A DNA stretch of 64,000 nucleotides, from NCBI GenBank assembly GCA_963762545.1, contig CAVXLC010000008.1, forward strand, positions 124,001 to 188,000. The letters are read 5' to 3'. This DNA comes from JABFSM01 sp963762545. GTDB taxonomy: Bacteria; Gemmatimonadota; Gemmatimonadetes; Gemmatimonadales; GWC2-71-9. Shown here piece by piece: positions 52,333 to 60,497 of this stretch; position 1 is the stretch's first letter, and every line of letters starts with the position of its first letter. Below the pieces are notes generated by a model that saw only the letters and a program-made list of their open reading frames with translations, was not told where the DNA came from and ran no database searches. A program made the translations under genes and the position numbers.

Positions 52333-53664
52333 CTAGTGCCCGGATCCCATAATCGTTTCGATGTCGGCCACCGTGCGCGGCGCTCCCTTGGACAGCAGCA
52401 GGTAGCCGGTCGGGGTGACCAGGACATCATCCTCGATGCGCACGCCAAGCGCCTCCGCCGGAAGGTAGATCCCCGGCTCGACCGTGAAGGTCATGCCCGG
52501 CGCCAGGGGCACTCCCCCGCCCACGTCATGGACGTCCATCCCGATCCAGTGCGACAGGGAGTGAATGAAGTACTTGCCGCAGCCGCCGGCGCCGCACAGA
52601 TCGCCGGAGTGCTCCGCCATGTACCTGCGGGCGATGGCGTCGAGCTCGCGCAGGGTGATGCCCGGCCTGATCGCGTCCATCGCGGCCTGCTGCGAGCCCA
52701 GCACCAGCTCGTAGATCGCCTTCTGGCGCGGGGTGAATTTGCCGGACACCGGAATCGTCCGCGTGATATCCGCGGTGTGATATCCGAACTCGGCCCCCAT
52801 GTCCATCACGATGAGGTCTCCGGGCTGGGTCTGCCGCCGGTTCTGATCGTAGTGGAGCACGGTGCTGTTGATGCCCGATCCCACGATGCTCGGATAGCCG
52901 AGCCGCTCGGCGCCGAGGGAGCGAAAGGTCTGCTCGGCCACCGCCTCGATCTGGTACTCCCAGACCCCCGGCTTGGCGAACCGCATCGCCGCCACGTGCC
53001 CCTCCGCCGAGAGCTCGACCGCTCGGGTGATCCGCCGGATCTCATCGCCGTCCTTGACGACCCTGAGCGCGGCCAGCACCGGCAGCAGATCCTGGGTCGA
53101 AACCCGCGGGGTATCGAGCGCCAGCTTCCGGATCATGTCGGGCTCGGCGTCCCACGCGGTGCGCCGGAACCAGAGCGGCGCGGCGCGCCCGCCCGAGAAC
53201 GTGAAGCGCCGGAGATAGGCCTCGACCGAATCGGAGGGGTGGATGTTCGCCACCGGAATCCCGGTGGCGGCGGCCGCGTCGGGGCCGGGGCCCAGCTGGG
53301 GCCCGGTCCATCGTTCCGCCTGGGGATTGCGCGCCGGCAGGAAGAGATGGACCTCGCCGTGCGCGGAATCGGCGGCGGTGACGATCAGCCACGAGTCCGG
53401 GGTCTCGAGCCCGGTCAGATAGAAGAAATCGTTGTCCTCCCGGAAGGTGGCCTGGGGATACTTCGAATCGGGCGGGTCGTCGGACGGCTCTTCCGCCCCG
53501 CGGATGATGGCCACGCCGGCCTTGAGCCGGGCGATCAGCGCCTGCCGCCGGGCGGTGAGATTGGCCACCGGTACCGGGCCCGCGGGGGAACCGGCCTGGG
53601 CCGGGACCAGCGGCGGCGCCGCCAGCGCGAGGACGAAGCAGAGGGGAATCCAACGGTTCGGCAC
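52333..53664 (-). CDS. pepP: Exported Xaa-Pro aminopeptidase (aminopeptidase P family)
   Basis: A 443-residue M24 metallopeptidase cleaving N-terminal residues ahead of proline. A signal peptide (PNRWIPLCFVLALAAPPLVPAQA) precedes the N-terminal creatinase-like domain. The pita-bread catalytic domain shows the dinuclear metal ligands: Asp-Asp in VMDMGAEFGYHTADITRTIPVSG, His in HSLSHWIGMDVHDVGGG, Glu in FTVEPGIYLP and Glu in VRIEDDVLVT. GTG 53664 has GGAG upstream and sits immediately before the signal peptide; the longer frame to 53718 was rejected. Export is unusual for PepP but common in this phylum. Confidence 0.93.
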   Translation of the reverse strand: MPNRWIPLCFVLALAAPPLVPAQAGSPAGPVPVANLTARRQALIARLKAGVAIIRGAEEPSDDPPDSKYPQATFREDNDFFYLTGLETPDSWLIVTAADSAHGEVHLFLPARNPQAERWTGPQLGPGPDAAAATGIPVANIHPSDSVEAYLRRFTFSGGRAAPLWFRRTAWDAEPDMIRKLALDTPRVSTQDLLPVLAALRVVKDGDEIRRITRAVELSAEGHVAAMRFAKPGVWEYQIEAVAEQTFRSLGAERLGYPSIVGSGINSTVLHYDQNRRQTQPGDLIVMDMGAEFGYHTADITRTIPVSGKFTPRQKAIYELVLGSQQAAMDAIRPGITLRELDAIARRYMAEHSGDLCGAGGCGKYFIHSLSHWIGMDVHDVGGGVPLAPGMTFTVEPGIYLPAEALGVRIEDDVLVTPTGYLLLSKGAPRTVADIETIMGSGH

Positions 53665-53745
53665 GCAGAATCTCCGGAGCGGACGGGGGAAAGGTACTCC
53701 GGAAGCCCTACGGGGCACGGCACCCCGTGGTTACCGAGGACGCGG

Positions 53746-56421
53746 TCAGGGTCGCTTGGTGCCCGGCCCGGCGCCGACCGACAGCTCGGTCAGCTCGGCC
53801 TTGAATCGTGCCGCCTTGCCGGGCTGCTTGAGCGCTTCGTAGTCCGCAATCAGGTCCTTGCGCGCCGACTGAAGAAAGCTCACCTGCGGGTTGGTCTGCT
53901 TCATCAGGATGTCGTACCCGGCGAGCGTCTGCTGCTCGGCTTCCACGTACCGACCCTGCCGGAGCAGCGACCGGCCCAGCTTGATGCGCCCGATGCCGGT
54001 GTTCAGGTGGTCGGGACCCTGGGCCTTCTCGAAGCGGGCCACCGCCTCGCGATAGGTCCGCTCCGCCCGGGCGTAGTCTTTCCGCTCCACATAGACGCCG
54101 GCCAGGTTGGAGAGCGCGATCCCGATCAGGTAATGATCGTCGTGATAGACCTCCTTGTAGATGGCGGCCATGCGGGTGAAGTCCGCCTCCGCCACGTCGA
54201 GCTTGCCCTCCTTGATGGCGACGTTGCCCAGATCGTTCAGCGCGGACGCGACGCGAGGATGCACCTTGCCGAACACCCGCTCCTGAATGGCGAGCGCCTC
54301 CTCCAGCAGCGGCGTCGCTTCCGCGAACCGCGACTGGTACACCAGGACCCGGCCCAGCATCGTGAGGTTGGACGCGGTCTCGTAGTGATTCCGGCCGTAC
54401 CAGGCCTGAGTGATGTCAAGCGCCTGCCGATACAACCGCTCGGCCCGATCGTAGTGCCCCCGCTCGGACTGGGTGGCCCCGAGGTTGATGAGCCCGTCCG
54501 CGATCAGCGGATGGCGCTCGCCGTAGAGCTGGCTGTTCATGGCGAGCACGATGCGGTTGAGCGAATCCGACACGTCGTAGTGGCCGGCATAGAAATGGGA
54601 GTTGGCCAGCTCGGTGAGACCGGTCGCGAGCTCCGGCGTCGCGGCTCTGCCCCCGGTGCCCGAGCTCAGCCGGACCGCGTCCTCCAGCACGACGATGGCC
54701 GAATCGTACCGGCCCCGCTCCTCCAGCACCTTGCCCAGCGCCGCGGTGGCCCGCGCGATGATGGGATGCCCCGGCGGCAGGACCCGCCGGGCCTTGTCGA
54801 ACCCCTCGCGAATGAGCTTCTCGCCTTCGTCGTACCGGGCCTGGTCCACTCGCAGAAGGCCAAGCGAGAGGAGCGTCGCCGCGACTTCGGGGTGGTCGGG
54901 ACCCAGGCGCTCGCGGCGATGCTCCAGCGCCAGGCCGAACAGCGAGTCGGCGCGGGACAGGTTGCCGAGCGCCTGGTAGATGCTGCCCAGGGTTTGAAAG
55001 AGCTCGCTCTGGGCTTCGGGATCGGCATCGAGGATCCGGGCCGCCTGCATGCCGCGATCCACGATCGTCACGACGCGAAGGCTGTCCGCGGGGCCGGCGT
55101 CCTGGTCGCCCCCCTGGAACAGGTTCATCATGAAGCGCTGGATCCGCTGGGTCCGGATCGCCTCGGCCACCGCGTCGTTGCGCGCCTGGGTGAGCCGCAC
55201 GGTGTAGAACACCACCAGCCCGATGCCCACCAGCAGCACCGCGGCCGTGGCCGTGACCGGACGCCAGTTCCGCCGCACGAACTTGCCGAGCCGGTACCCC
55301 ACCGAGTCGGGCCGGGCCTCCAGCGGCTCGCCCGCCAGGAAGTGGTCGATATCCCGGATGAGCGCCTCGACCGTCCCGTAGCGCCGCTCGGGCTCCTTGT
55401 GCATCGCGGTGAGGCAAAGCACGTCGAGGTCGGCCCAGGTCCGGGCCCGGAGACCACTCACTCCCCCGCCGTTCGCCGCCCGGGCCGCCGCCGAGGGGCG
55501 CTCCGGCGCCAGGCCGGTGATCAGCGCCTGGGCCTCCTCGGGAGTCCGCTCCGAGAGATCGAACGGCAACCGCCCGGCCAGGAGCTCGTAGAGAATCACC
55601 CCGAGCGAGTAGACGTCGGTCGAAGTCCCGATCCGGCCGCCCCGCACCTGCTCCGGCGCGGCGTAGGCCGGGGTCATCAGCCGGAGTCCGGTCTGGGTCT
55701 GCTCCGCCTTCGACTCGAGGTCGAGCTGCTTCGCGATCCCGAAATCGAGCAGCTTGGGAGTGCCGTCCGCGGTGACGATGATGTTCGACGGCTTCAGATC
55801 CCGGTGGATCACGGCGTGCGCATGGGCGTGCTGCACCGCCACGCAAACCGCCCGGAACAGCTGCAACCGGTCGGCCAGCGACGCCCCGCGGGCCCGGCAG
55901 AACTCGGTGAGCGGAACCCCCTCGACATACTCCATGACGAACCACGGGGTGCCGTCGGTCAGGGTGTTGGCGTCGTAGAGCCGGGCGATGGCCGGGTGAT
56001 TGAGCTGCGCCAGGGTGCGCTGCTCGTTGGCAAAGCGCTCTCGGCGGGCGGGAGAAAGCCAGGCATCACGAAGGATCTTGATGGCGACCAGGCTGCCCAG
56101 ATCGGTCCGCTCGGCCAGGTAGACCACGCCCATCCCGCCCTCGCCCAGCACCGAGATGATGCGGTAGGGTCCGAACTCCTGGAGTGGAATGACCGGCGGC
56201 GCGGCGTCTCCCAGCACCTGGTGGGCCGCGCCGGCCATGCCGCGCGAGAGCAGCGAGGCCTCCCGCGCGTCGGCGTCGATCAGGGCCATCACGTCGGCGA
56301 TCAGGCCGGGGTCCCCGCCGGCCTGGCCCTCGAGAAAGGCCCGCTGCTCCGCCCTCGCCAGGTCCGCGGCGGCATGGAACAGCGCCTGAATCCGGTCCCA
56401 GCGTGCCGGGTCCAGCTTCAT
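53746..56421 (-). CDS. Membrane Ser/Thr protein kinase with periplasmic TPR repeats
   Basis: An 891-residue Hanks-type kinase. The kinase domain (about residues 85-365) has VLGEGGMGVVYLAER, catalytic Lys115 in VAIKILRD, HRDLKPSNI (Asp208) and LLDFGIAK (Asp226). One membrane helix lies at 388-408. The C-terminal half is a run of TPR repeats such as LGSIYQALGNLSRADSLFGLALEHRRERLGP, ending KAARFKAELTELSVG, which would face the periplasm and sense a partner. Its ATG overlaps the stop of the ECF sigma gene (ATGA at 56418-56421). Kinase plus ECF sigma in one operon suggests that the sigma factor or its targets are controlled by phosphorylation. Confidence 0.94.
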   Translation of the reverse strand: MKLDPARWDRIQALFHAAADLARAEQRAFLEGQAGGDPGLIADVMALIDADAREASLLSRGMAGAAHQVLGDAAPPVIPLQEFGPYRIISVLGEGGMGVVYLAERTDLGSLVAIKILRDAWLSPARRERFANEQRTLAQLNHPAIARLYDANTLTDGTPWFVMEYVEGVPLTEFCRARGASLADRLQLFRAVCVAVQHAHAHAVIHRDLKPSNIIVTADGTPKLLDFGIAKQLDLESKAEQTQTGLRLMTPAYAAPEQVRGGRIGTSTDVYSLGVILYELLAGRLPFDLSERTPEEAQALITGLAPERPSAAARAANGGGVSGLRARTWADLDVLCLTAMHKEPERRYGTVEALIRDIDHFLAGEPLEARPDSVGYRLGKFVRRNWRPVTATAAVLLVGIGLVVFYTVRLTQARNDAVAEAIRTQRIQRFMMNLFQGGDQDAGPADSLRVVTIVDRGMQAARILDADPEAQSELFQTLGSIYQALGNLSRADSLFGLALEHRRERLGPDHPEVAATLLSLGLLRVDQARYDEGEKLIREGFDKARRVLPPGHPIIARATAALGKVLEERGRYDSAIVVLEDAVRLSSGTGGRAATPELATGLTELANSHFYAGHYDVSDSLNRIVLAMNSQLYGERHPLIADGLINLGATQSERGHYDRAERLYRQALDITQAWYGRNHYETASNLTMLGRVLVYQSRFAEATPLLEEALAIQERVFGKVHPRVASALNDLGNVAIKEGKLDVAEADFTRMAAIYKEVYHDDHYLIGIALSNLAGVYVERKDYARAERTYREAVARFEKAQGPDHLNTGIGRIKLGRSLLRQGRYVEAEQQTLAGYDILMKQTNPQVSFLQSARKDLIADYEALKQPGKAARFKAELTELSVGAGPGTKRP

Positions 56422-56981
56422 CGCCCGATCTCCTGCGCCAGCCAGGCCTTGGCGGCGCGCCAATCCCGCAGCACCGTCGCCTCGGACACGCCCAGCAGCT
56501 CCGCGGTTTCGGGAATATCGAGCCCGCCGAAGAACCGGTTCTCCACCATGAGCGCCTGACGCGGATTGACCCGGGCCAGGTCCGCCAGCGCCCCGTCGAG
56601 CGCCAGGAGATCACCCGCGGTCGCCGCCGCCTGCTGCACCGCCTCGTCGAAGGTCACCAGAGGCTGGCTCCCTCCCCCGCGCTTGTCGGCGTTGCGCCGG
56701 CGGGCCGCCTCGATGAGCACCTGGCGCATGGCCCGGGCCGCGATCCGCTTGAAATGGAGCCGCGAGGTCAGCGCCAGCTCGGGCGAGCCGGCCAGCTTGA
56801 GCCAGGCCTCGTTGACCAGGGCGGTGGGCGAGAGCGTGGCACCGGGATCGCCGCGGCGTACGCTGGACGCCAGCCGGCGCAGCTCCTCATACGCCGCGCT
56901 GAACAGATCGTCGAGCGCCTGCCGGTCTCCCGGCGATGCGCCCGCACCCTCGGAATCGATTGGGCTCTGCGGCTCTGGCAT
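56418..56981 (-). CDS. ECF-type sigma factor
   Basis: A 187-residue sigma factor of the Sigma70_ECF group found beside Ser/Thr kinases in Gemmatimonadota, Acidobacteriota and Planctomycetota. Region 2 contains LFSAAYEELRRLASSVRRGDPGATLSPTALVNEAWLKL and HFKRIAARAMRQVLIEAARRR; region 4 has IPETAELLGVSEATVLRDWRAAKAWL. No anti-sigma gene follows; the overlapping kinase gene may take that regulatory role. ATG 56981 was chosen; an in-frame TTG at 57017 would add 12 residues. Confidence 0.9.
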   Translation of the reverse strand: MPEPQSPIDSEGAGASPGDRQALDDLFSAAYEELRRLASSVRRGDPGATLSPTALVNEAWLKLAGSPELALTSRLHFKRIAARAMRQVLIEAARRRNADKRGGGSQPLVTFDEAVQQAAATAGDLLALDGALADLARVNPRQALMVENRFFGGLDIPETAELLGVSEATVLRDWRAAKAWLAQEIGR

Positions 56982-57032
56982 GACGGTTTTTCCCGGCGTT
57001 CTGCGCACAGCAGACAAAGGCCTGGATCGCCA

Positions 57033-57061
57033 AGGCTATCACCCGGGAGGTCAATTGTGAA
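57033..57061 (-). promoter_or_regulatory. Predicted promoter of the ECF sigma-kinase operon
   Basis: On the minus strand TTCACA (57056-57061), 17-bp spacer, TAGCCT (57033-57038). The -35 box overlaps the start codon of the divergent lipoprotein gene, so the two divergent units cannot be transcribed independently of this site. Confidence 0.45.
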
Positions 57062-57662
57062 CAGCCGGATTTCTGCCCCCGCGCGCCACCCCTTCCTGCT
57101 CACGATTGCCACCCTGACCCTAGTCGCCTGCGGCGGCGGGGGCTTGAGCGGCGAATACACCCCCCCGGACGGCGGGGGCGGTTTCTTCGAGAAACTGGCC
57201 TTCACCTCGGGAAAGAAGGTGCAGATCACCTTCATGGGGCAGACCCGGGAGTTGACGTACCAGGTGGATGGGAAGACCCTCAAGATCATCAGCCCGAACG
57301 CCTCCGAGACCCAGATCTTCACCATGGACAACGCCGGGTGCATCGACGGGGGCGGCATGATCGGCCGGTATTGCCGAAGCGGCGGAGCGGCGGCGAGCGG
57401 CTCCGGCCGCGAGCTGGCGGGCACCTGGGAGGCCAAGGCTCCGGGCGGCAGCTTCCGGCTCACCTTTGCCGACGGCAACAAAGTCCAGATGACCATGCAG
57501 GACGACGGCGGGTCTCCCGAGACCCATGACGGCAGCTACACGGTGTCCGGCAATACGGTCACCATCAGCTCCCCGGGCGGCATGCCGATCCAGCTGACCA
57601 GAAAGGGCGGGTCCCTCGAAGCCACCATGGGCGGCCTGACCATGACCTTTACCCAGCGGTAA
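57057..57662 (+). CDS. Lipoprotein with two beta-rich repeats
   Basis: A 201-residue lipoprotein with lipobox LTLVAC (Cys25). Two similar halves follow. The first has GEYTPPDGGGGFFEKLAFTSGKKVQITFMGQTRELTYQVDGKTLKIIS and the second GTWEAKAPGGSFRLTFADGNKVQMTMQ ... SYTVSGNTVTIS. Each is one small beta domain that recurs in the gene at 57817. The GTG at 57057 follows GGGAGG by six bases. It is the first of three lipoprotein genes in one operon, divergent from the sigma/kinase operon, which suggests a link to envelope stress signalling, but that is inference. No family name recognised. Confidence 0.82.
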   Translation: MNSRISAPARHPFLLTIATLTLVACGGGGLSGEYTPPDGGGGFFEKLAFTSGKKVQITFMGQTRELTYQVDGKTLKIISPNASETQIFTMDNAGCIDGGGMIGRYCRSGGAAASGSGRELAGTWEAKAPGGSFRLTFADGNKVQMTMQDDGGSPETHDGSYTVSGNTVTISSPGGMPIQLTRKGGSLEATMGGLTMTFTQR

Positions 57663-57820
57663 TGACCATGCGCCCGCACCCCCGCCTCCGCGCGGTCCGG
57701 AGCCTCTCGGCGTCGGCCGCGGCGGTGCTCTCGGGCTGCGGCGTCTGCAACTGGTGGACGCCGAGTGGGCCTCCCAACACTCCCAGTAAGGAAGGGACCG
57801 AGAAGGTGAAGAAGCCGTGA
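57662..57820 (+). CDS. Small lipoprotein (52 residues)
   Basis: A short gene whose ATG overlaps the stop of the previous gene (TAATG). It has an N-terminal Arg-rich stretch, a hydrophobic run and the lipobox VLSGC (Cys26). It continues GVCNWWTPSGPPNTPSKEGTEKVKKP, ending at 57820. No homologue recognised. The lipobox and the coupling on both sides (GTGA with the next gene) support it as real; there is no ribosome site of its own. Confidence 0.6.
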   Translation: MTMRPHPRLRAVRSLSASAAAVLSGCGVCNWWTPSGPPNTPSKEGTEKVKKP

Positions 57821-58095
57821 GAGTGCTCCTGACGCTCCTGGTGGCCTCCGGACTGGCCGGGTGCAGCCGCGGCCTGCACGGGACCTACTCGGACCGGATG
57901 GGCGCGATGCAGTACCGGTTCAAGTCGGGAGGCAACGTGTCGGTGGCCGTCATGGGCATCGAGACCGAGCTCACCTACCGGCTGGAAGGGCGCCAGGTGA
58001 AGATCATCTCGCCGCAGGGCAACCAGGTCCTCGACGTGCTGGACGACAGCACGCTCGAGGGCCCGCTGGGGATGCGACTCAGCCGGCAGAAATAG
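57817..58095 (+). CDS. Small lipoprotein with one beta domain
   Basis: A 92-residue lipoprotein with lipobox SGLAGC (Cys16). The mature part, GTYSDRMGAMQYRFKSGGNVSVAVMGIETELTYRLEGRQVKIISP, is a single copy of the domain found twice in the gene at 57057; compare ELTYQVDGKTLKIISP there. It starts at GTG 57817 by overlap with the stop of the 52-residue lipoprotein gene. The function is unknown; the three genes look like a duplicated lipoprotein set. Confidence 0.75.
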   Translation: MRVLLTLLVASGLAGCSRGLHGTYSDRMGAMQYRFKSGGNVSVAVMGIETELTYRLEGRQVKIISPQGNQVLDVLDDSTLEGPLGMRLSRQK

Positions 58096-58168
58096 CCGAG
58101 GGCCCCGCGCGGCCCCCTGTCCCGCCGTCCCGGCACGGGCTATCTTCCTGGAAGCGATCAGCCTACGT

Positions 58169-58202
58169 GCCCGGTGCCCAAGCGCCGGGCCGATCCTTTT
58201 TT
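58169..58202 (+). terminator. Hairpin with T-tract in the leader of the GreA-like gene
   Basis: GCCCGG (58169-58174), a 10-base loop, CCGGGC (58185-58190), then six T at 58197-58202. It lies 18 bp before the start codon and downstream of a possible -10 box TATCTT (58141-58146), so transcripts of this gene would run through it. This resembles a leader attenuator. Confidence 0.5.
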
Positions 58203-58219
58203 GTGCGGCAGGTGGGTGA

Positions 58220-58711
58220 ATGATTCAGGAGATGCGGGAGAAACTGGGCAAGGAGATCGAAGACCTGACCCGGGAGCTGACCGTGACGCTGCCCCAGGCC
58301 ATCGCCACCGCCGTCGCGATGGGCGATCTTCGGGAAAACTCCGAATACAAGGCCGCACTGGAACGCCAGCAACTGGTGCAGGCCCGGCTGGGCCAGCTCC
58401 ACCATCGGCTGGAACAGATCGCGCAGCTCGCCAACACCGAAGCCCCCCGGGACCGGGTGGGACTGGGCTCCCGGGTGCTGGTCGAGGACGTCAAGAACGG
58501 CGACCAGGAGACCTACACCGTCGTCTTTGCCGAAATGATGGACATCGACGCCGGTCATATTTCGCTTGCCTCCCCGCTCGGCCAGGCGCTGAAGGATCGC
58601 AAGGCCGGCGAGGAAGTCGTGCTGAAATTGCCCACGATGGTGCGGAAGCTCCGGGTGGTCCGGGTCGTCACGATTCACGAGCTGGACGGAAACCATGGAA
58701 TTCCCGCCTAA
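58220..58711 (+). CDS. GreA/GreB family transcription elongation factor
   Basis: A 163-residue Gre-like factor that rescues backtracked RNA polymerase. The N-terminal coiled coil ends in the acidic tip GDLRENSEYKAALERQQ, with the Asp and Glu that coordinate metal in the polymerase. The C-terminal FKBP-like domain includes RDRVGLGSRVLVED and ASPLGQALKDRKAGEEVVLKLP, the usual SPLGxALLG/KxGD region. The ATG at 58220 has GGTGGG upstream. The 3' end overlaps the GroES-like gene by 17 bp. Other GreA paralogues may exist elsewhere, so the symbol is left open. Confidence 0.92.
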   Translation: MIQEMREKLGKEIEDLTRELTVTLPQAIATAVAMGDLRENSEYKAALERQQLVQARLGQLHHRLEQIAQLANTEAPRDRVGLGSRVLVEDVKNGDQETYTVVFAEMMDIDAGHISLASPLGQALKDRKAGEEVVLKLPTMVRKLRVVRVVTIHELDGNHGIPA

Positions 58712-59057
58712 GAAGCTGCTGGTGGCCGGGGACCGCGTGCTGATCAAGCCCGAAGAGGGAGAGGAGCGCACCAAGGTCGGGTTGTACCTTCCCGCCACGG
58801 CGCTGGACACCCAGCAGGTGCAGGAAGGCCTGATCGTGGCCACCGGCGTCGGAGATCCGCTCCCCGACGTGTCGGCGTTCGACGAGGAGCCGTGGAAAGT
58901 GGAACAGAAGACCCCGCGCTTCCGTCCGATGCAGGCCCGGGTCGGCGATCACGCCATCTTCTTCCGGAAGGCCGCGGTGGAGATCAGCTTCGAGGACACC
59001 CGCTACCTCGTGGTACCGCAGGCGGCGATCCTGGTCCTGGTGCGCGATGATGTATAG
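58695..59057 (+). CDS. GroES-like co-chaperonin
   Basis: A 120-residue GroES-fold protein, longer than the normal 95-100. It starts KKLLVAGDRVLIKPEEGEERTKVGLYLPATALDTQQVQEGLIVATG, matching the GroES core and its mobile-loop region. An insertion (DEEPWKVEQKTPRFRPMQ) sits before GDHAIFFRKAAVEISFEDTRYLVVPQAAIL. No groEL gene is near, so it may be a second, divergent co-chaperonin. It is translationally linked to the GreA-like gene. Confidence 0.85.
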   Translation: MEFPPKKLLVAGDRVLIKPEEGEERTKVGLYLPATALDTQQVQEGLIVATGVGDPLPDVSAFDEEPWKVEQKTPRFRPMQARVGDHAIFFRKAAVEISFEDTRYLVVPQAAILVLVRDDV

Positions 59058-59097
59058 GAATCAGGTTTCAGGATCGAGGGTCGAGGGGGCCGCGCTC

Positions 59098-60066
59098 ATG
59101 CCGTGGCTGGCGCTCGCCCTGCTGGCCGCTGCGACCCCGCTCGCTGCCCAGATTCCAGGGAGTCCGCCGCCAGGCTCCGCCGTCAGCCCTCCATCCGCGA
59201 TCCTCAATCCCGCCTACACTCCCCATCGGGTCTACGACACGCACAAGAAGCGCTTCATCGACTTCGAGACCCTGGCCTCGCGCCTTGCGGCCGCCGACCT
59301 GGTGTTCGTGGGCGAGCAGCACGACGATCCCGGCACCCACCGGATGGAGCTGGCGATTCTCGAAGGCGTGGCGCGGCGCCGCGATTCGGTGACCGTGGCC
59401 CTGGAGATGTTCGAGCGCGACGTGCAGCCGCTCCTGGACCGCTACCTGGCCGGCAATGCCACCGAAGCCGAGCTGCTCCAGGGCGCCCGGCCCTGGAAGA
59501 ACTATCCGACCGACTACCGGCCCCTGGTGGAGCTGGCCCGGGCGCGGGGCTGGCCGGTGGTGGCCAGCAACACCCCGAGGCCCCTGGCGTCCCTGGTGTC
59601 GCGCGCCGGCCTGGCGGGGCTGGATACGCTGGCGGCCGCGACGCGGCTCAACGTGGCGGCCCGGCTCGACTGTCCCGAGGATGACTACTACAAGGAATTC
59701 GCGGCGGTGATGGGAGACATGTCGGCGCACGGACCCGCCGCCGGTTCCCCGGCCGACAGCCATGCGCTGCTCACCCGGATGTACCAGGCGCAATGCGTGA
59801 AGGACGAGACGATGGGCGAGTCGGTGGCCCAGGCCTGGCGGCCGGGGCGGCTGGTGGTCCACTACAACGGGTCGTTCCACAGCGACTTCCGGATGGGCAC
59901 CGCGGAACGGGCCCGCAAGCGGGCCGGCAAGGTGGCCATGCTGGTGGTGACCGCGGTCCCGGTTCCCAACCTCGATGCCCTGGCTCCCTCGAAGCAAGAC
60001 CGGAAGCGGGCCGACTACCTCCTGTATGTCCTCGCCCCTGTCCGGGCCGACAGCGCGCGTCGCTGA
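59098..60066 (+). CDS. ChaN family protein (haem-binding uptake)
   Basis: A 322-residue exported protein of the ChaN/DUF399 group. ATG 59098 directly precedes the signal peptide (PWLALALLAAATPLAAQ). Family blocks are LVFVGEQHDDPGTHRMELAILEGVARR, VALEMFERDVQPLLDRYLAG and YNGSFHSDFRMGTAERA. ChaN in Campylobacter binds haem and helps iron uptake; here no iron genes are adjacent. An in-frame ATG at 59047 was rejected because the sequence between is repeat-like (AGGATCGAGGGTCGAGG). The 3' end overlaps the DUF983 gene by 41 bp. Confidence 0.88.
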   Translation: MPWLALALLAAATPLAAQIPGSPPPGSAVSPPSAILNPAYTPHRVYDTHKKRFIDFETLASRLAAADLVFVGEQHDDPGTHRMELAILEGVARRRDSVTVALEMFERDVQPLLDRYLAGNATEAELLQGARPWKNYPTDYRPLVELARARGWPVVASNTPRPLASLVSRAGLAGLDTLAAATRLNVAARLDCPEDDYYKEFAAVMGDMSAHGPAAGSPADSHALLTRMYQAQCVKDETMGESVAQAWRPGRLVVHYNGSFHSDFRMGTAERARKRAGKVAMLVVTAVPVPNLDALAPSKQDRKRADYLLYVLAPVRADSARR

Positions 60067-60496
60067 CGCCGCCGATTCCCTGCCCCTGCCCCGGGCGCGC
60101 ACGCTGTTCGCGCGCGCGCTCCGGCTCCGCTGCCCGATCTGCGCCGGCCACCCGGTGCTGCTGCGCTGGTTCACCATCACCCCGTCCTGTCCGGGGTGCG
60201 GGTTCCACATGGACCGCGACGAGCCGGGGTACTGGCTCGGCAGCTACACGGTCAACCTCTTTCTGACCGAGGCCCTGTTCGCGGTGATCTTCGTCGCCGG
60301 CATGGCCGTCACCTGGCCCCGGGTGCCCTGGACCGCGCTGGGCGTCATCTGCGCCGGGGTGGCGGTGCTGACACCGATCCTGATCTTTCCCTGGACCAAG
60401 CTGCTCTATCTCGCGATCGACCTGGTCTTCCGACCGGTGGATCCGGACGACCTGACCACCCCGGCGGAACGCGGATTCGCCAAGAGCAAGCCGTGA
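60026..60496 (+). CDS. DUF983 membrane protein
   Basis: A 156-residue protein with a zinc ribbon of two CPxC pairs (RCPICAGHPVL and CPGCGFHMDRDEPGYWLGSY) followed by two helices (ALFAVIFVAGMAVTWPRV; GVAVLTPILIFPWTKLLYLAIDL). DUF983 proteins occur near cytochrome oxidase genes but their role is not settled. The ATG at 60026 is the first plausible start; earlier in-frame codons read only antisense-like sequence inside chaN. Confidence 0.85.
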   Translation: MSSPLSGPTARVADAADSLPLPRARTLFARALRLRCPICAGHPVLLRWFTITPSCPGCGFHMDRDEPGYWLGSYTVNLFLTEALFAVIFVAGMAVTWPRVPWTALGVICAGVAVLTPILIFPWTKLLYLAIDLVFRPVDPDDLTTPAERGFAKSKP

Positions 60497-60497
60497 G

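Noticed and set aside
52336..56559. A very long open frame on the plus strand opposite the aminopeptidase and kinase genes
   Set aside because: It is antisense to two well-supported genes, is Arg/Pro/His-rich in the manner of GC-biased shadow frames, and shows no recognisable domain.
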